A stretch of DNA of 6,404 nt from Candidatus Bathyarchaeota archaeon (GTDB lineage Archaea; Thermoproteota; Bathyarchaeia; 40CM-2-53-6), in the NCBI GenBank assembly GCA_005884605.1, contig VBBE01000124.1:1-6404 (forward strand). Direction: 5' to 3'. Made by a program: the position numbers and the translations under genes. Of this stretch, positions 6,094-6,404 are shown in pieces. The notes under the pieces were generated by a model. The model was given only the letters and a program-made list of their open reading frames with translations. It had not been told where the DNA came from and made no database searches. Positions within the stretch are counted from its first letter, which is position 1. Each line of letters begins with the position of its first letter.

Positions 6094-6249
6094 ATGTTTG
6101 GCTCCGAAATGCTGCCCGGATTTCTCGATGAGATTTTGGACAAAGAACATTCATCGCTCGAGAAGCCGATTGAGGGACGACTAGGTTCAGGGTTGAAAGA
6201 ACACGAATCAGGGATACGTCGGCCAAGTTTGAGGTTTCTAAATGATTAA
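6094..6249 (+). CDS. Possible small protein of 51 residues, unknown
   Basis: An ATG five bases after the dehydrogenase stop opens a 51-codon frame ([20 protein letters not shown] and onward) that ends at TAA 6247-6249, overlapping the start of the DUF488 gene by seven bases. The tight fit, with no unused bases on either side, and the charged helical start favour a real translationally coupled gene. Against it, there is no clear ribosome binding site, no recognisable family, and the second half is basic and low in hydrophobic residues. Confidence 0.33.
   Translation: MFGSEMLPGFLDEILDKEHSSLEKPIEGRLGSGLKEHESGIRRPSLRFLND
6231..6235 (+). promoter_or_regulatory. Ribosome binding site GAGGT for the DUF488 gene
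   Basis: GAGGT is followed by a seven-base spacer and the ATG at 6243, which supports that start. It lies within the preceding small reading frame. Confidence 0.55.
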
Positions 6250-6404
6250 AGTCAAGCGAATCTACGATGAACCAGGCACGGAGGATGGCTACAGGATACT
6301 GGTCGATAGGCTGTGGCCACGAGGTCTTTCGAAGGATAAGGCAAAAATGGACCTCTGGCTGAAGGAGATATCCCCAAGTGACGAGTTGCGTAAATGGTTC
6401 TCGC
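6243..6404 (+). CDS. DUF488 family protein (YeaO-like), N-terminal part (3' end outside window)
   Basis: The first 54 residues are present. They begin [20 protein letters not shown] and carry the family hallmark [11 protein letters not shown] (residues 21-31) with D22, R23, W25, P26, R27 and G28, followed by a [15 protein letters not shown] helix. This matches the start of the small cytoplasmic DUF488/YeaO proteins, usually about 115-120 residues, so roughly half is missing. The family is widespread in bacteria and archaea and its biochemical role is not settled to my knowledge. The start is supported by GAGGT seven bases upstream. It lies downstream of the dehydrogenase unit on the same strand and may be read from the same transcript, but a functional link is not implied. 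Confidence 0.9.

Noticed and set aside
1..6404. tRNA or rRNA genes, CRISPR arrays, insertion sequences
   Set aside because: I looked on both strands and saw no cloverleaf-like element, regularly spaced repeats, transposase frame or terminal inverted repeats.

Overview
The window looks archaeal. It carries a ribbon-helix-helix type regulator with a C-terminal domain of a kind I associate with Nitrososphaeria (Thaumarchaeota). It also has surface proteins built in the archaeal style (pilin-like or uncleaved N-terminal membrane segment, Ser/Thr-rich linker, C-terminal membrane anchor followed by arginines), a GGAGGT ribosome binding site and a likely leaderless gene. GC content is moderate. A heterotrophic, non-ammonia-oxidising thaumarchaeote is my best guess, because such lineages are known for PQQ-dependent dehydrogenases; this placement is inference.

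Layout. 1-477 (+): C-terminal part of the regulator, cut by the window edge. 478-607: short convergent spacer with a small hairpin. 608-1929 (-): a two-gene unit, a TroA/BtuF-like binding protein without a signal peptide followed by a small Rieske ferredoxin. 1930-2294: divergent spacer with no gene I can support. 2295-2756 (+): a stand-alone CoxG-like SRPBCC protein. 2757-2971: spacer with an interrupted reading frame that may be a remnant. 2972-6088 (+): a two-gene unit, an unrecognised six-cysteine surface protein with a membrane segment at each end, then a PQQ-dependent dehydrogenase with a C-terminal membrane anchor. 6094-6249 (+): a possible 51-residue ORF filling the gap. 6243-6404 (+): start of a DUF488 (YeaO-like) gene, cut by the window edge.

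The main interest is the 2972-6088 unit. The dehydrogenase keeps a PQQ-stacking Trp, a catalytic Asp, a PQQ-contacting Lys and a D-x-D motif. D-x-D is the lanthanide signature of XoxF-type methanol dehydrogenases but also occurs in membrane glucose dehydrogenases. The position of the usual active-site Asn reads as Gln. Its 5' end appears broken: a strong ribosome binding site and ATG at 4075-4091 lead into a different frame from the propeller, and no export signal is encoded although the anchor topology requires one. The partner protein is unfamiliar and could be an electron-transfer, metal-delivery or scaffold protein of the same surface complex.

The Rieske protein, the CoxG-like protein (a family linked to CO dehydrogenase and quinone) and the dehydrogenase suggest an oxidative, electron-transfer neighbourhood. 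Strand changes and spacers separate them, so joint function is a hypothesis.
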